DNA from: Deltaproteobacteria bacterium
GTDB taxonomy: Bacteria; Myxococcota_A; UBA796; GCA-2862545
Assembly (NCBI GenBank): GCA_011376105.1
Contig: DRPG01000449.1
Location: 1 to 33,165, forward strand
Direction: 5' to 3'
Length of the DNA: 33,165 nt
The translations under genes and the position numbers were made by a program. Below, piece after piece: positions 1-7,582 of this stretch. Each line of letters begins with the position of its first letter. Position 1 is the first letter of the stretch. The notes under the pieces are model-generated. The model had not been told where the DNA came from. It saw only the letters and a list, made by a program, of their open reading frames with translations, and did not search any database.

Positions 1-77
1 AGCACCGAGGCGGTGAGGGTGCCGACGAGGAGCCAGCGCTCTACACCCCCCCGGTCCTGCAGCGCGGCAGCCTGCAC
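1..77 (-). CDS. 5' end of a membrane protein gene (possible TonB-like energy transducer), cut by window edge
   Basis: The frame opens with GTG at 77-75, two bases after the exbD stop, with a GGGAGG Shine-Dalgarno sequence just upstream inside the exbD end. It encodes 25 residues before the edge: VQAAALQDRGGVERW followed by a hydrophobic run LLVGTLTASV that looks like the start of an N-terminal membrane segment. Third place after exbB and exbD, with a short cytoplasmic leader and then one membrane span, is what a TonB or TolA-type partner would look like. That function is inferred from context and topology only. Too little sequence is present to identify a family. Confidence 0.5.
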   Translation of the reverse strand, partial: MQAAALQDRGGVERWLLVGTLTASV

Positions 78-79
78 AG

Positions 80-562
80 CTAGCCTCCCTCGTTGGGGGC
101 CGGGGGCAAGATCCCCCGACCCTCTCCCCGCGTGGCTGGATCGCTCGGGACCATCTGGGACTTGTCGATGTTGATCGCGAACTTGACCACACCTTCGCTC
201 TTGACCAGATCCAGCAGCCACACGACGCGGCCATGGGCCACCGCCTTGTCGGCCGCGATCAGGCAGATCACGTCGTCGTTGCTGGCCTTGGCGGAGCGGA
301 TCCGAGCCCGGAGATCCAAGGGGGTGATCGACTCGCCGTCGAGCAGCAGCTCGCCATCGGGCAGCAGGGTCAGCCCCAGGCTGGTGGCCTCGGTGCCCTC
401 TCCGGAGGCGGCCTCGGGCAGGTTCACCTTGATCGACGACTGCACGATCGTGGTGGCGGTCACCATGAAGATGATCAGCACCACCAGGATGATATCCACG
501 AACGGGGTGATGTTGATGTCGGCGATCAGATCGTCGTCTTCGCCGCCGAGCTTACTTCCCAT
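80..562 (-). CDS. exbD: ExbD/TolR family biopolymer transport protein
   Basis: 160 residues, the usual size for ExbD/TolR. A short acidic cytoplasmic N-terminus (about 1-15) leads into the conserved ITPFVDIILVVLIIFMVTAT segment, a single transmembrane helix whose Asp23 matches the proton-carrying Asp of the family. A periplasmic domain follows, ending in a Gly/Pro-rich tail. With ExbB it forms the inner-membrane proton channel that energises TonB- or Tol-dependent processes. The ATG overlaps the exbB stop by 11 bases, so the two are translationally coupled. Whether the pair works in TonB-dependent uptake, Tol function or gliding-type motility, all known for ExbBD-like pairs in myxobacteria, cannot be told from sequence. 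Confidence 0.93.
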   Translation of the reverse strand: MGSKLGGEDDDLIADINITPFVDIILVVLIIFMVTATTIVQSSIKVNLPEAASGEGTEATSLGLTLLPDGELLLDGESITPLDLRARIRSAKASNDDVICLIAADKAVAHGRVVWLLDLVKSEGVVKFAINIDKSQMVPSDPATRGEGRGILPPAPNEGG

Positions 563-1214
563 GGGCTGGCGCCGGATCGTGTTCGGTGGGGTCCTCGGTG
601 TCGATGCAGGCGAGGACGAGGTTTGCGAGGCTCTCGGTGCGGGACTGTCGTGCCCGAACGAAGCGGATCAGGCTGTTGTAGAGCACCACCGCGGGGATGG
701 CGACCATCAGGCCCACCGCTGTGGCCACCAGGGCCTCGGAGATCCCAGCCATGACCGCCTCAGAGGCCTCGGTTGTGTTCACAGCGAGATCGTGGAACGC
801 CTTGATGATCCCGAGCACCGTGCCGAACAGCCCGACGAAGGGCGCGTTGCTGCCGACGGTGGCGATCACCGACAGGCCCCGCTCCATACGCACCTTCTCG
901 GCGGTGATCGTGCTCGCCATGGCCTTCTCGGCGGCCTTGCTGCCTCCGTGGGGCGCCAGCTGCAGCCCCGAGGTCAGCACCCGGGCCTGGTAGCCCTTGA
1001 GCTTGTCGATCTGATCCCGGAAGTGCTCGGAGCGCCCACCGTCGAGGTACTCGTCGAAGGCTGTCTGCAGACCCCGGCGATCAGTCGCGTCGCGCACGAA
1101 GTAGAGGGCGCGCTCGAAGCTGATAGCCACGACGAGCACACTCATGAACACGAGGAGCCAGAGCACCCAGTCCGCCCCCAACAGAGCAAACGCCAACATC
1201 CCATCTTGGAGCAA
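552..1214 (-). CDS. exbB: ExbB/TolQ/MotA-family proton channel protein
   Basis: 220 residues with the family topology: an N-terminal transmembrane helix (about 13-33), a cytoplasmic loop, then two helices containing the conserved GLFGTVLGIIKAF and ISEALVATAVGLMVAIPA motifs, and a short charged C-terminus. It forms the pentameric channel around ExbD. The start given is TTG at 1214, which has GGGGAGG a few bases upstream. ATG at 1199 is an in-frame alternative that would remove only five residues and keeps the first helix intact. tRNA-Cys lies 87 bases upstream on the same strand, and exbD overlaps the 3' end. Confidence 0.93.
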   Translation of the reverse strand: MLQDGMLAFALLGADWVLWLLVFMSVLVVAISFERALYFVRDATDRRGLQTAFDEYLDGGRSEHFRDQIDKLKGYQARVLTSGLQLAPHGGSKAAEKAMASTITAEKVRMERGLSVIATVGSNAPFVGLFGTVLGIIKAFHDLAVNTTEASEAVMAGISEALVATAVGLMVAIPAVVLYNSLIRFVRARQSRTESLANLVLACIDTEDPTEHDPAPAHGK

Positions 1215-1301
1215 GCCGCCTCCCCACCGGTCAGGAGGTGTTCTAGCCTACCCACACCCCCACAGGGGGCAACGGATCGTCGCAGGGAGCGGAGGGGAGG
1301 T

Positions 1302-1377
1302 TGGAGGCGCCACCCGGATTCGAACCGGGGAATGGAGGTTTTGCAAACCTCTCCCTTGACCACTTGGGTATGGCGCC
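1302..1377 (-). tRNA. tRNA-Cys (GCA)
   Basis: The minus strand reads GGCGCCATACCCAAGTGG and on to a CCA that is encoded in the DNA. The acceptor stem GGCGCCA/TGGCGCC, the anticodon stem GAGGT/ACCTC with loop TTGCAAA (anticodon GCA) and the T arm CCCGG-TTCGAAT-CCGGG all pair. It sits upstream of exbB on the same strand. Confidence 0.97.
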
Positions 1378-1446
1378 AGCCGATCGGGACTGTATCGAGC
1401 TACGACGGGTCGTCAAGGGTCTGGATGATCGGGGAGGGCAGGGGGG

Positions 1447-2196
1447 GTGCTGTCGTTGGTGGTGATCGCGAGGAACGAGGGGGATCGGCTGGCGCGCTGC
1501 CTGCGCTCGGTCCCCTGGGCGTCGCAGGCGCTGGTGGTGGTGGACACCTCGACCACCGACGACACCGCCGAGATCGCCCTTCGAGAGGGGGCCCGGGTGA
1601 TCCGGGCGGGCTGGCCGGGGCACGTCGCGCAGAAGAACCGAGCCCTGGCGGAGGCGAGCACCCCCTGGATCTTGTCCCTGGACGCCGACGAGTGGCTGAC
1701 GCCCGAAGCGGGCGCGTCGGTGCAGCGGGCGCTGGTGGATCCCGGCGACGCGGTCGGGTTCTCCCTGCCCCGGTGCTCGCGGTGGCTGGGGCGCCCGCTG
1801 CGGCACGGCCGGTGGTACCCCGATCGCAAGGTGAGGGTGGCCCGGCGGGGCCGGGCCCGCTGGGTCGGCGACGATCCCCACGATCGGATGGAGGTCGATG
1901 GGCGGGTCCGGCCTCTGCAGGGAGACATCGGCCACCAGCCCTACCGCACGATCTGGGAGCACCTGTCGACGATCGACCGCTACACCCAGATCCACGCAGC
2001 GTCGATGCACCAGCGGGGAGCTCGTAGCCATCGATGGGATCCTCCGCTGCATGCAGCGCTTCATTTCGTAGACGCGATGCTGTTGAAGAGCGCATGGCGG
2101 GACGGCGTCGACGGAGCCGCGGTGGCTCTGCTCGGGGCGGTCTACTCCGGGCTCAAGTGGCGCAGGCTGCGGCAGCTGGGGCGAAGCGCGCCGTGA
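1447..2196 (+). CDS. Family 2 glycosyltransferase, WaaE/KdtX-like (LPS core)
   Basis: 249 residues of a GT-A fold glycosyltransferase. The N-terminus LSLVVIARNEGDRLARCL, the DTSTTDDTAEIA nucleotide-binding stretch, QKNRAL and the LSLDADEW block (DxD-type motif, Asp79 and Asp81) are typical of the WaaE/KdtX group, which adds glucose or heptose to the LPS inner core on the cytoplasmic face. The C-terminal third, with Arg-rich stretches, fits membrane-peripheral binding. The GTG start follows a purine-rich GGGGAGGGCAGGGG stretch. The stop overlaps the next gene as GTGA, so these genes are co-translated. The exact sugar donor and acceptor cannot be read from the sequence. Confidence 0.88.
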   Translation: MLSLVVIARNEGDRLARCLRSVPWASQALVVVDTSTTDDTAEIALREGARVIRAGWPGHVAQKNRALAEASTPWILSLDADEWLTPEAGASVQRALVDPGDAVGFSLPRCSRWLGRPLRHGRWYPDRKVRVARRGRARWVGDDPHDRMEVDGRVRPLQGDIGHQPYRTIWEHLSTIDRYTQIHAASMHQRGARSHRWDPPLHAALHFVDAMLLKSAWRDGVDGAAVALLGAVYSGLKWRRLRQLGRSAP

Positions 2197-3212
2197 GGAT
2201 CGGCCTGGTCGTCGATCGCGTGGGGCCGGGCTCGGGCACCGCGGGGGTCGCTCACGCCCTGATCGTCCACCTGCTGGCCCGGGGTCACGAGGTGGCGGTG
2301 CGGTGCCGGGGGGGCGCCGCGCTCCCCGAGGGGGTGGCGCTCCTCCCGGAGGAGGCACAGGGCTGGCTGGTGGTGGGCCTCGATCGGGTGGCCGGGTGTG
2401 CGGTGGTGCGCGCGTCGGGGGGGGTCCACCGGGCCTGGTCACGAGCGGGCGCGATCACGCTGTGGAGGTGGATGAGAGCGCTGGGGCCCGATCAGATCGC
2501 TGAGTCGCGCAGGGAGGCTGTGGCCTACCACAGCGCGCGGATCGTGATCTGCAACTCGCTGCGGGCGGCCGGTGAGGTCGTCGCCTGGCACCGGCTGCCC
2601 CCCGGGGTGGTGAGGATCGTGCGCAACGGCGTGGATCTACAGCGGTTTCGACCCGACGGGCGGGCCCGGGTGGCTGCCCGGGCCCGCCTGGGGGTGCCCG
2701 CCCCGGGTCGGGTCGCCCTGTTCCTGGCCCATGGCTGGTTTCGCAAGGGCCTAAGCGCCGCCCTCGCCGGGTTTGAGGCCGCCGCGGGGCCGGAGGATCG
2801 GCTGGTGGTGGCCGGCCGGGACGCCCACCGGCACCGCTGGCTGCGCCCCGCCGCCCGGCTCGGGGCTCGGCTGGTGGTGGTGGACCCCGGGGATCCGGTG
2901 CCCCTGCTCGCCGCCGCCGACGTCTTGATTCACCCCACTCGCTATGACGCCTCCGCCAACGTGGTGCTCGAGGCGATGGCGGCCGGGGTGCCCCCGGTGA
3001 CCACCCTGTGCGACGGCGCCGCCGAGATCGTCCCTGATCGTGGCCTGGTCGTCGGAGACCCGCGAGATGTCGCTGGAATCGCGGCTGCGGTCCGTTACGC
3101 CTGGAGGACACCGGGCCTGGCCCGGCGCTGTCGTGTCGCCGCTGAGGCCTGGCCCACTTCTCGCATGGTGGGTGAGGTGGAGACGATCCTGGAGGAGATC
3201 CAAGATGGATGA
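2193..3212 (+). CDS. Family 4 glycosyltransferase, WaaG-like (LPS core)
   Basis: 339 residues from the GTG that overlaps the previous stop. The open frame extends upstream, but that part lies inside the GT2 gene. The GT-B fold is visible: an N-terminal half beginning RIGLVVDRVGPGSGTAGVAHAL, the linker IVRNGVDLQRF, and a C-terminal nucleotide-sugar domain with HPTRYDASANVVLEAMAAG and GAAEIV. The GT4 E-x7-E motif appears as Asp252-x7-Glu260, a conservative change of the first Glu. WaaG-type enzymes add the first outer-core hexose to LPS. Its last codons overlap the PBP gene start by 8 bases, so three genes overlap in a chain. Confidence 0.88.
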   Translation: MRIGLVVDRVGPGSGTAGVAHALIVHLLARGHEVAVRCRGGAALPEGVALLPEEAQGWLVVGLDRVAGCAVVRASGGVHRAWSRAGAITLWRWMRALGPDQIAESRREAVAYHSARIVICNSLRAAGEVVAWHRLPPGVVRIVRNGVDLQRFRPDGRARVAARARLGVPAPGRVALFLAHGWFRKGLSAALAGFEAAAGPEDRLVVAGRDAHRHRWLRPAARLGARLVVVDPGDPVPLLAAADVLIHPTRYDASANVVLEAMAAGVPPVTTLCDGAAEIVPDRGLVVGDPRDVAGIAAAVRYAWRTPGLARRCRVAAEAWPTSRMVGEVETILEEIQDG

Positions 3213-6200
3213 GCGATCCACTGGGCCGAGCCCCCTCGAGACGGGCGGGGAGCCTCCGGGGGTAGCCACCGGCCGGATCCGGGCCATGGGGTGCCTCAAG
3301 GGGCTGGCGGGCATGTCGATGGTGGGGAGCGTGGTCCTCGCTGTGGTGGCTGTGCTCTCGCTGGTGGTGCTGATCGGCGGCTACCAGTACTTCGTGGTGC
3401 TGAACCCCGGTCCCCACCTCGATCGGGATCATGTCCGCTCGATCATCGCCCAGGAGTCCCCGGTCTACTACAACGACGGGATCACCCGGGTGGGGGTTTT
3501 CTTCGAGGAAGAGCACCGCCAGTTCGTACCCTACGAGGAGCTCCCTGAGGCCTATGTGATGTCGATCGTGGCCGCGGAGGACTCCCGGTTCTGGCGCCAC
3601 TGGGGCCTCGATCCCAAAGGGATCCTGCGCGCCATGCGCGACAACCTCGTGGCCGGCGGGGTGGTGGCCGGCGGGAGCACACTCACGCAGCAGACAGCGA
3701 AAAACCTGTATTATCGCCCAGATCGCACCCTGAGGTCGAAGGGGGTCGAGCTCCTCAACGCGCTGCGGCTGGAGGCGCACTATGACAAGAGCGAGATCCT
3801 CGAGTTCTATGTCAACCAGTTCCACGTCTCGGGCAACGGGCGGGGTCTCGGGATCGCCGCGCGCCACTTCTTCAACAAGGAGGTGGACGATCTCACCGTC
3901 GCCGAGTGTGCGTTCCTCGCGGGGCTGGTGAAGGGACCTTCATACTACGATCCCTTCCTAGGCAACGAGGAGCGCAGCGCGCGCTCCGTCCAGCGCGCCC
4001 ACGAGCGCACCCGCTATGTCCTGGGGCGGATCTCCGGCCAGCGCCCCGAGGATCTCGTCCGTCCCCTCCAGGGAGCCGACGATCGGGAGGCCTACCAGGA
4101 GCGCCTGGTCGCCGCCACGGCGCTGGAGGCCGAGGCCACCCGGCTGCTGACCGAGGGCTTCGAGCTGGACTTCGAGCGGGGCTCATTCCGGTTCGCCAGC
4201 TCTGCGGTGCTCGACGAGGTCGCCCGGAGGCTGGACGAGCCCCCGTTCGACAAGATCCTCGGCGACGCCGGGATCGAGAGCGCAGAGACAGCGGGGCTGC
4301 ACGTGGTCACCACCCTGGATCCAGACGCCCAGCGCGAGGCGACCTGGGCCCTGTGGCACCACCTGACCGAGGTCGGCACCTGGATGGAGGGCCTCGGTCC
4401 CGAGGACTTCGTGCTCGATGGCCACCGGGGGCCCAGGTTCGATCCGGACTTCCCTCCACGGCGCCACGAGTTCCGCGTCGCACGGGTGGCGGAGCACGAG
4501 GGCGACGCGGGGCGTCGCACCGTGCGCCTCGATCTGGGCGGGCACCTGTGCATCGTCGATCGGACCGCGGTGGTCCGGGCGGCGGTGGCCAGCTGGCGAG
4601 GTCAGAAGCAGGATCACCGCGCCAAGGCCCCCACCAAGGAGGTCGACGCGTTCATCAACGCCATCTCCGACGGGGCGATCGTGCTGGCGTCGGTGCGGGA
4701 GCTACGCGACGAGGTCGCCTACTGCGATCTCGAGGTCCGCCCCGAGCTCCAGGGGGCGGTCTCGGTGCTCCAGGACGGGCAGATCCGGGCGATGGTGGGG
4801 GGCAACGACAACCGGAACTTCAACCGGGCCACCGCCTTGAGGCAGTTTGGCTCGACCTGGAAGCCGCTGATCTACCACGCAGCGCTCCAGCTCGGCTGGT
4901 CCCCCGACGACGCGATGGACAACGAGCGCAACGTGTTTCCGTTCTCGACCACGTTCTACTACCCCCGACCCGATCACAGCCCCGCGGCCCGGGTGTCGAT
5001 GGCCTGGGCGGGGGTGAGATCCGAGAACCTCGCCTCGATCTGGCTGCTATACCACCTCACCGATCGGCTGGACGGCGAGCAGATCCGCTCCCTGGCCCAG
5101 TCCCTCGATCTGGCCCGTCGGCCCGACGAGGACATCCCGGCCTACCGGACCCGGATCCAGAAGATCGGGGTGCTGCCCACACCGGATCGGGTGGAGGAGG
5201 GGCTGTTCCTCCAGTCCCGGCAGGAGATCCTGTCGGGGATCGAGGACTCGGATCATCCCGAGGATCAGGTCGCGTTGCAGTCCCTGCTGTTTGGGTGGGG
5301 CTACTCGGGGGAGCGCAACCGGGTCTCGCGGGAGGGGGCGGCGACCCGGGCCTGGAAGCAGCGCGCGCTGGACAACAACTGGCGCACGCTGCACGGCCGG
5401 TTCCTCGAGGGGGAGCGCTCGGGCTGCCGCTTCCAGTACGGTGAGCTGGTCCGCGCCCTGGAGGCACGCGAGCTCCCCGACGCCGAGCTGACCCGGGATC
5501 TGTCGGTGTGGCTGGACGGTGACGTGATCCGGGTGGCCTGCGGGGCCATGCCGGAGGGCTACGTCCGCCCCGACGCGGCGTTCATCGCGAGCCTGCCGGG
5601 GGCCGATCCAGGGGCCGATCCCGGCGCCCCGGAGGCTGGGGAGCCTGCGCTGGCCCTGCCCCCAAGGGCGCCCTCGCCCTCGGCTGAGCGACGTCGCCGG
5701 CTGCTCCAGGGCCTGTTTGGCCCGGGCGATGACGCCGACGATCCCTCCCAGCCGTCCCCGCGGGGGATCCGCCGGGCCATCCGCCGGGGGCCGCAGGTGG
5801 CGCCGGTCGACGACGTCCTGGTCGACGATCGGATCCACCTGGGCACGCTCGAGGCCCTCGACGGGGCCCTGGATCGCCGCAGGATGGCGTGGGAGCTCCA
5901 GGACGATCGGCCCGATCTATACGATCCGGAGATCCTGTACTGGCACCAGGACTTCCGGGTGTTGCTGGCGATGCGGTACATCAACCGCCTGGCGGAGCAG
6001 TACGGCGTGCAGACCGAGATCCGGGAGGTGCTGTCGATGCCCCTCGGCGCGTCGGAGATCACGCTGGAGGAGGCGACGAGCATGTACACCGGCCTGGTCT
6101 CGGGCCAGGCCTGGGAGTTCCCCGGGCTCTCCCGCGGGGAGACGATCGAGAAGATCCAGACGTCGACCCTGCTCATCCAAGAGATCCGGGACGTCGATGG

Positions 6201-6864
6201 GCGCGTGCTGTACCGGGCGATCCCCACCCCCACTCAGGTCGCTGAGCGCCCGGTGGGGGAGATGACGGTGGACATCCTGCGCAACGTGGTCCTCCATGGC
6301 ACCGGCCGCAGGGCGAAGACCCGGCTGACCTCGGGGGGGCACCCGCTGCCGGTGGGGGGCAAGACCGGCACCACCAATGACTTCAAGAACGCCGCCTTCC
6401 TCGGCTATGCGCCGGTGGCCGACGGCGGGGGCTACTCGGTCGAGGGGGGCTTTGTGATCGGCACATACGTGGGCTACGATGACAACCGATCGATGTCCCG
6501 GGGGCGGATCCGGCTCGCGGGGGCGTCCGGCGCCCTGCCCGCGTGGATGGGCACGATCCAGGGCCTGGCCGACGCTGGGCTGCTCGGCTCCCCGCCGGCG
6601 TCCGCGCCCTCGGAGGGGGAGCCCTGGCCCCTGCTGGTGGGTAGCGGCATGGCGCGCACCTTCGTGGACGCCTCCACCGGGCTGCCGACCCAGGGGGAGG
6701 AGAGCGGGGCCATGACCCTGGTGACCAAGTCCCTGGTGGAGCAGCGCCCGGAGGTTGAGTTCGAGCCCCTGAGGCGCCCGCACCGGATCGCACCGGGCAC
6801 CGAGGAGGCCATGATCGAGGGGGCCGCCCAGCCGAGACGAGCGCCCCGGGGGGCCGGGGACTGA
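3205..6864 (+). CDS. Class A penicillin-binding protein (PBP1A-like) with large transpeptidase insertion
   Basis: 1219 residues, against roughly 700-850 for most class A PBPs. ATG 3205 is chosen because GGAGGAG lies just upstream; the frame extends further up but only inside the GT4 gene. Order of parts: a short cytoplasmic tail, one membrane helix (about 39-60), a GT51 glycan polymerase domain (catalytic Glu125 in AAEDSRFWRHWG, then GGSTLTQQTAKNL and ILEFYVNQ), and a penicillin-binding transpeptidase domain with Ser550-TWK, Ser606-Glu-Asn608 and Lys1053-TGT. All catalytic motifs are present, so it should be bifunctional. SxN and KTG are about 447 residues apart instead of roughly 125-190. 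The excess lies near residues 636-925 and holds GADPGADPGAP and an Arg/Pro-rich stretch. It acts in the periplasm in septal or side-wall peptidoglycan synthesis. Confidence 0.93.
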   Translation: MDERSTGPSPLETGGEPPGVATGRIRAMGCLKGLAGMSMVGSVVLAVVAVLSLVVLIGGYQYFVVLNPGPHLDRDHVRSIIAQESPVYYNDGITRVGVFFEEEHRQFVPYEELPEAYVMSIVAAEDSRFWRHWGLDPKGILRAMRDNLVAGGVVAGGSTLTQQTAKNLYYRPDRTLRSKGVELLNALRLEAHYDKSEILEFYVNQFHVSGNGRGLGIAARHFFNKEVDDLTVAECAFLAGLVKGPSYYDPFLGNEERSARSVQRAHERTRYVLGRISGQRPEDLVRPLQGADDREAYQERLVAATALEAEATRLLTEGFELDFERGSFRFASSAVLDEVARRLDEPPFDKILGDAGIESAETAGLHVVTTLDPDAQREATWALWHHLTEVGTWMEGLGPEDFVLDGHRGPRFDPDFPPRRHEFRVARVAEHEGDAGRRTVRLDLGGHLCIVDRTAVVRAAVASWRGQKQDHRAKAPTKEVDAFINAISDGAIVLASVRELRDEVAYCDLEVRPELQGAVSVLQDGQIRAMVGGNDNRNFNRATALRQFGSTWKPLIYHAALQLGWSPDDAMDNERNVFPFSTTFYYPRPDHSPAARVSMAWAGVRSENLASIWLLYHLTDRLDGEQIRSLAQSLDLARRPDEDIPAYRTRIQKIGVLPTPDRVEEGLFLQSRQEILSGIEDSDHPEDQVALQSLLFGWGYSGERNRVSREGAATRAWKQRALDNNWRTLHGRFLEGERSGCRFQYGELVRALEARELPDAELTRDLSVWLDGDVIRVACGAMPEGYVRPDAAFIASLPGADPGADPGAPEAGEPALALPPRAPSPSAERRRRLLQGLFGPGDDADDPSQPSPRGIRRAIRRGPQVAPVDDVLVDDRIHLGTLEALDGALDRRRMAWELQDDRPDLYDPEILYWHQDFRVLLAMRYINRLAEQYGVQTEIREVLSMPLGASEITLEEATSMYTGLVSGQAWEFPGLSRGETIEKIQTSTLLIQEIRDVDGRVLYRAIPTPTQVAERPVGEMTVDILRNVVLHGTGRRAKTRLTSGGHPLPVGGKTGTTNDFKNAAFLGYAPVADGGGYSVEGGFVIGTYVGYDDNRSMSRGRIRLAGASGALPAWMGTIQGLADAGLLGSPPASAPSEGEPWPLLVGSGMARTFVDASTGLPTQGEESGAMTLVTKSLVEQRPEVEFEPLRRPHRIAPGTEEAMIEGAAQPRRAPRGAGD

Positions 6865-6893
6865 GCACGGTATCGTCGCGGTGGAGGTGTCGG

Positions 6894-7136
6894 GTGGAGC
6901 CGTTGATCGTGGGGGGGCTGACGGGGATCACTGCGGTGGTGGGGGTGGCCTTCTGGCAGCTGATGGTCCGCCCCAACGCGTTGCTGGCGCTGTGGTCCGA
7001 TCCCTCCGTCCCCGCAGAGCCCTGGTTCGAGCACCACCCGGGCGCGCTCCAGGGTCTGCGCTGGGCCCTGGGGATCGTCTTGTTCCTCTCCGGCTTCCTC
7101 ACCGGCCACACCCTCACGTTCCTGCTCCAGACGTAG
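6894..7136 (+). CDS. Small two-helix membrane protein of unknown function
   Basis: 80 residues starting at GTG 6894 with GGAGG nine bases upstream, 29 bases after the PBP stop. Two hydrophobic helices (about 4-23 and 58-77) flank a loop with WSDPSVPAEPWFEHHPG. No family is recognised. Its position as the last gene after LPS-core and peptidoglycan enzymes suggests an envelope role, perhaps tied to the PBP, but this is inference. A TATCGT box at 6871-6876 could give it its own promoter. Codon use matches the neighbours, including GATC preference, which supports it being a real gene. Confidence 0.6.
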   Translation: MEPLIVGGLTGITAVVGVAFWQLMVRPNALLALWSDPSVPAEPWFEHHPGALQGLRWALGIVLFLSGFLTGHTLTFLLQT

Positions 7137-7159
7137 AGGGGGGCCGAGCCCTGGCGCTC

Positions 7160-7176
7160 GCGCCCTCACAGGGCGC
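7160..7176 (+). terminator. Hairpin downstream of the GT-PBP operon, possible terminator
   Basis: A perfect 7-bp stem GCGCCCT/AGGGCGC with a 3-base loop lies 24 bases after the stop of the last plus-strand gene. No T-run follows, so if it terminates it is not a classical intrinsic terminator. The gap 7137-7424 holds no convincing gene. It contains this hairpin, a second one and a GATC cluster. Confidence 0.35.
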
Positions 7177-7231
7177 ACCCCAGAGCGCCTCCTGGTCCGC
7201 TGAGCGCGCCCGGTCGCCCCGCGCACAGACC

Positions 7232-7253
7232 GGCCACCGGGCCCACGGTGGCC
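7232..7253. other. 8-bp perfect inverted repeat in the gap before tRNA-Met
   Basis: GGCCACCG (7232-7239) and CGGTGGCC (7246-7253) pair around a 6-base loop. There is no T-run on either strand. It may be a second transcription stop for the plus-strand operon or for the minus-strand tRNA transcript, or a protein-binding site. The sequence alone does not decide. Confidence 0.3.
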
Positions 7254-7361
7254 CACTCCTGTCGAGATCAGGGGCCGAGGACTTCGTCTGGTGGAGCCCT
7301 GGTGGGTCGCCCCTGGCCGGGGCGCTGTCCCCCTCTAGAGCGCCGCCTCCGCCACCTCCCG

Positions 7362-7405
7362 GATCGATCAGATCGTCCCTGGATCGCCAAGATCATCCCC
7401 GGATC
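7362..7405. repeat. Cluster of six GATC sites in non-coding DNA
   Basis: GATC occurs at 7362, 7366, 7371, 7382, 7391 and 7402, six times in 44 bases, just downstream of tRNA-Met on its strand. Chance would give about one per 256 bases at even composition. The flanks vary (GGATCGATCAGATC, TGGATCGCC, CGGATCGTC), so the shared unit is GATC itself rather than a longer repeat. Confidence 0.7.
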
Positions 7406-7424
7406 GTCTCTGGGAGGGGGAGGT

Positions 7425-7501
7425 TGGTGGCTAGGGGCGGACTCGAACCGCCGACAACACGGGTATGAACCGTGCGCTCTAACCAACTGAGCTACCTAGC
7501 C
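7425..7501 (-). tRNA. tRNA-Met (CAT), elongator type
   Basis: The minus strand starts GGCTAGGTAGCTCAGTTGG and ends with a DNA-encoded CCA at 7427-7425. Acceptor stem GGCTAGG/CCTAGCC, D stem GCTC/GAGC, anticodon stem CACGG/CCGTG with loop TTCATAC (anticodon CAT) and T arm GGCGG-TTCGAGT-CCGCC all pair. The body resembles elongator tRNA-Met rather than the initiator, as position 1 pairs with 72. A tRNA-Ile2 whose CAT anticodon is modified to read ATA is a less likely alternative. It lies 81 bases downstream of the nucleotidyltransferase gene on the same strand. Confidence 0.95.
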
Positions 7502-7582
7502 ATACAGTGGCAAGCTAACCAACCCCACTGATCCTGTCTCCCCGTTTCGTGCGGAGGGGCTCGAGGCGGCGGGGGCGGCCCG

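Noticed and set aside
93-2027. A 644-codon plus-strand frame over exbD, exbB, tRNA-Cys and the GT2 gene
   Set aside because: It crosses a tRNA and two conserved genes on the other strand and reads as Arg/Gly/Pro-rich shadow sequence.
3906-5444. A 512-codon frame inside the PBP gene on the same strand
   Set aside because: It is an out-of-frame shadow of the GT51 and transpeptidase domains, which are intact in the main frame.
7137-7424. A small gene in the gap before tRNA-Met
   Set aside because: Open frames exist on the plus strand but lack a ribosome site and recognisable features, and cross into the tRNA. The content is better explained by hairpins and GATC sites.
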